6,953 nt of DNA from Verrucomicrobiales bacterium. Its GTDB lineage: Bacteria > Verrucomicrobiota > Verrucomicrobiia > Limisphaerales > UBA1100. Numbering within the stretch: position 1 is the stretch's first letter; the number at the start of each line of letters is the position of its first letter. The stretch is taken from contig PBPF01000014.1 in assembly GCA_002724615.1 (NCBI GenBank), positions 11,775 through 18,727 on the forward strand, in the 5' to 3' direction. The translations under genes were made by a program, and so were the position numbers. Under the pieces are notes generated by a model. The model was not told the origin of the DNA and searched no databases. It saw only the letters and a list, made by a program, of their open reading frames with translations. Positions 5,952 to 6,953 of the stretch are shown here, in pieces.

Positions 5952-6953
5952 TTTGAAGTAGTACATCATGAATACCGCCACGGCGGCGAGGATGCCGGCC
6001 CAGAGGCGGTCGTCTTTCAGCGGGTTTCTGGCCTCGCCCTTGGCAGCGGACTGGAGCAGGCCTTTCACCAGTGAATCGATGAACATGAGGAGGGTCCAAC
6101 CGGCAGCGGCCGTACCGGCGAAAACGGGGGCTAGCAGGCCGCCGAGCATCGCACCGGCCAACGCGGCGTAAACGGCCAGCGAGCCGATGACTTTCATCGC
6201 GAAGTAGCGGAATTCTCCGGGCGCAAAAAGCCCGAGACCTTCCCAGGTGAGCTTGGCCTTTTCGTTGTCAGGCTGTGTCATAAGGCTGACCCCAACGTGG
6301 GCAAGCAGCGCGATGACGGCGGCGACGAAGACGCTGTGCATGAAGTTAAGCTGGGGGCCAAAGGTGGCCTGCAGGGAGTCGCTGGCAATGTGGGGCCAAG
6401 CAATGGGCAGGCTGTAGGAGAACACCACCCCGCACAGGATGGCGGCCAGCCCGCCGGCGGCAGTAGCGCGTTTCCAGCACATGCCCAGCACAAAGGCAAC
6501 CACCACGCCGGCGACGAGCTTGGACTGGTGAGTGGCGATCTGCAGAAAGAAGCTGTCCTCGGAGTTTGGGTCCATGGTGAAGATGGTCAGGACAGCCGCG
6601 GCCAAAAGAAAAATAAGAACCCACCAACGGCCGGTGGAGATAAGCTTCTTTTCCGATGCGTCAGGATTCACGTAGCGCTTGTAGACATCCATGGTCATGA
6701 TGGTAGCACCGGAATTGAGCATGGAGTCGATGCTCGACAAGATGGCTCCGATTACGCCGGCGGCGATGAGCCCGACCAACCCGAAGCCTACCGGCGCGAC
6801 AAGATCACCCAGCAGTTCCATGAACACGGCGTCCTGCGCAACCACCTGCGCCTTGTCGGCGTAGTAGTACCAAGCCGCAATGCCGCATCCGATGGCGAAG
6901 AACGGAATGAGCAGCTTGAAGAAGCCCGCGCTGATGATGCCCAACCGCGCCTC
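5949..6953 (-). CDS. Sodium:solute symporter (SSS family), N-terminal part missing
   Basis: The frame is open to the right edge, so the 5' part of the gene lies outside; 334 residues are visible. A TTG at 6944 is internal, not a start. The decisive block is AILSSIDSMLNSGATI (70-85) followed by TMDVYKRY (87-94). It matches the eighth core helix of SGLT/PutP transporters, where A-x-x-S-S supplies Na+ site ligands (A361/S364/S365 in vSGLT); here these are A70, S73 and S74. Hydrophobic segments follow at about 110-126, 145-158, 165-183 and 205-224. After a polar linker (about 226-247) come further membrane segments near 252-277, 281-293 and 316-332, ending in MMYYFK. The protein is therefore an inner-membrane Na+-coupled importer. 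The substrate (sugar, organic acid or amino acid) is set mostly by the missing half. Its gene converges on the isomerase gene, so the two are not one operon. Confidence 0.88.
   Translation of the reverse strand, partial: EARLGIISAGFFKLLIPFFAIGCGIAAWYYYADKAQVVAQDAVFMELLGDLVAPVGFGLVGLIAAGVIGAILSSIDSMLNSGATIMTMDVYKRYVNPDASEKKLISTGRWWVLIFLLAAAVLTIFTMDPNSEDSFFLQIATHQSKLVAGVVVAFVLGMCWKRATAAGGLAAILCGVVFSYSLPIAWPHIASDSLQATFGPQLNFMHSVFVAAVIALLAHVGVSLMTQPDNEKAKLTWEGLGLFAPGEFRYFAMKVIGSLAVYAALAGAMLGGLLAPVFAGTAAAGWTLLMFIDSLVKGLLQSAAKGEARNPLKDDRLWAGILAAVAVFMMYYFK

Overview
The window reads as chromosomal DNA of a free-living Gram-negative heterotroph, most likely from the PVC group (Verrucomicrobiota or a relative). 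That is an inference from the gene mix: a sialidase-like propeller, a secreted DUF4399 protein, a YwqK/MORN-repeat envelope protein, a TIM-barrel sugar isomerase and an SGLT-like symporter. No rRNA or other lineage marker is present, so the assignment is tentative. I see no tRNA, rRNA, CRISPR array, insertion sequence or phage gene.

Layout. Bases 1-801 hold the 3' part of a sialidase-superfamily beta-propeller gene (+). Next comes a small exported DUF4399 protein (871-1335, +) that ends in a clear intrinsic terminator (1362-1389). A second strong hairpin (1450-1480) lies in the leader of a YwqK/MORN-repeat protein with an N-terminal hydrophobic anchor (1487-2719, +). That gene faces a minus-strand pair: a PAPS-type sulfotransferase (5037-3835) followed by a DUF1254/DUF1214-family protein (3838-2774), joined by an ATGA stop/start overlap. 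Divergent from the sulfotransferase is a sugar-phosphate isomerase/epimerase-like TIM barrel (5119-5925, +). Its end converges on the C-terminal part of a sodium:solute symporter (6953-5949, -), which runs off the right edge.

How the genes may work together. The sulfotransferase and DUF1214 genes are very probably co-transcribed and translationally coupled, and they are the most system-like unit here; their substrate and the second protein's activity are unknown. The sialidase-like protein, isomerase and symporter fit glycan or sugar use in a general way. They lie on different strands with intervening genes, so the window does not show that they form one pathway. The DUF4399 and MORN-repeat proteins look like separate envelope proteins, each with its own leader. 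I found no clear evidence of a new defence or mobile system. Start codons matter in this window: four genes have longer alternative reading frames that I rejected or trimmed.
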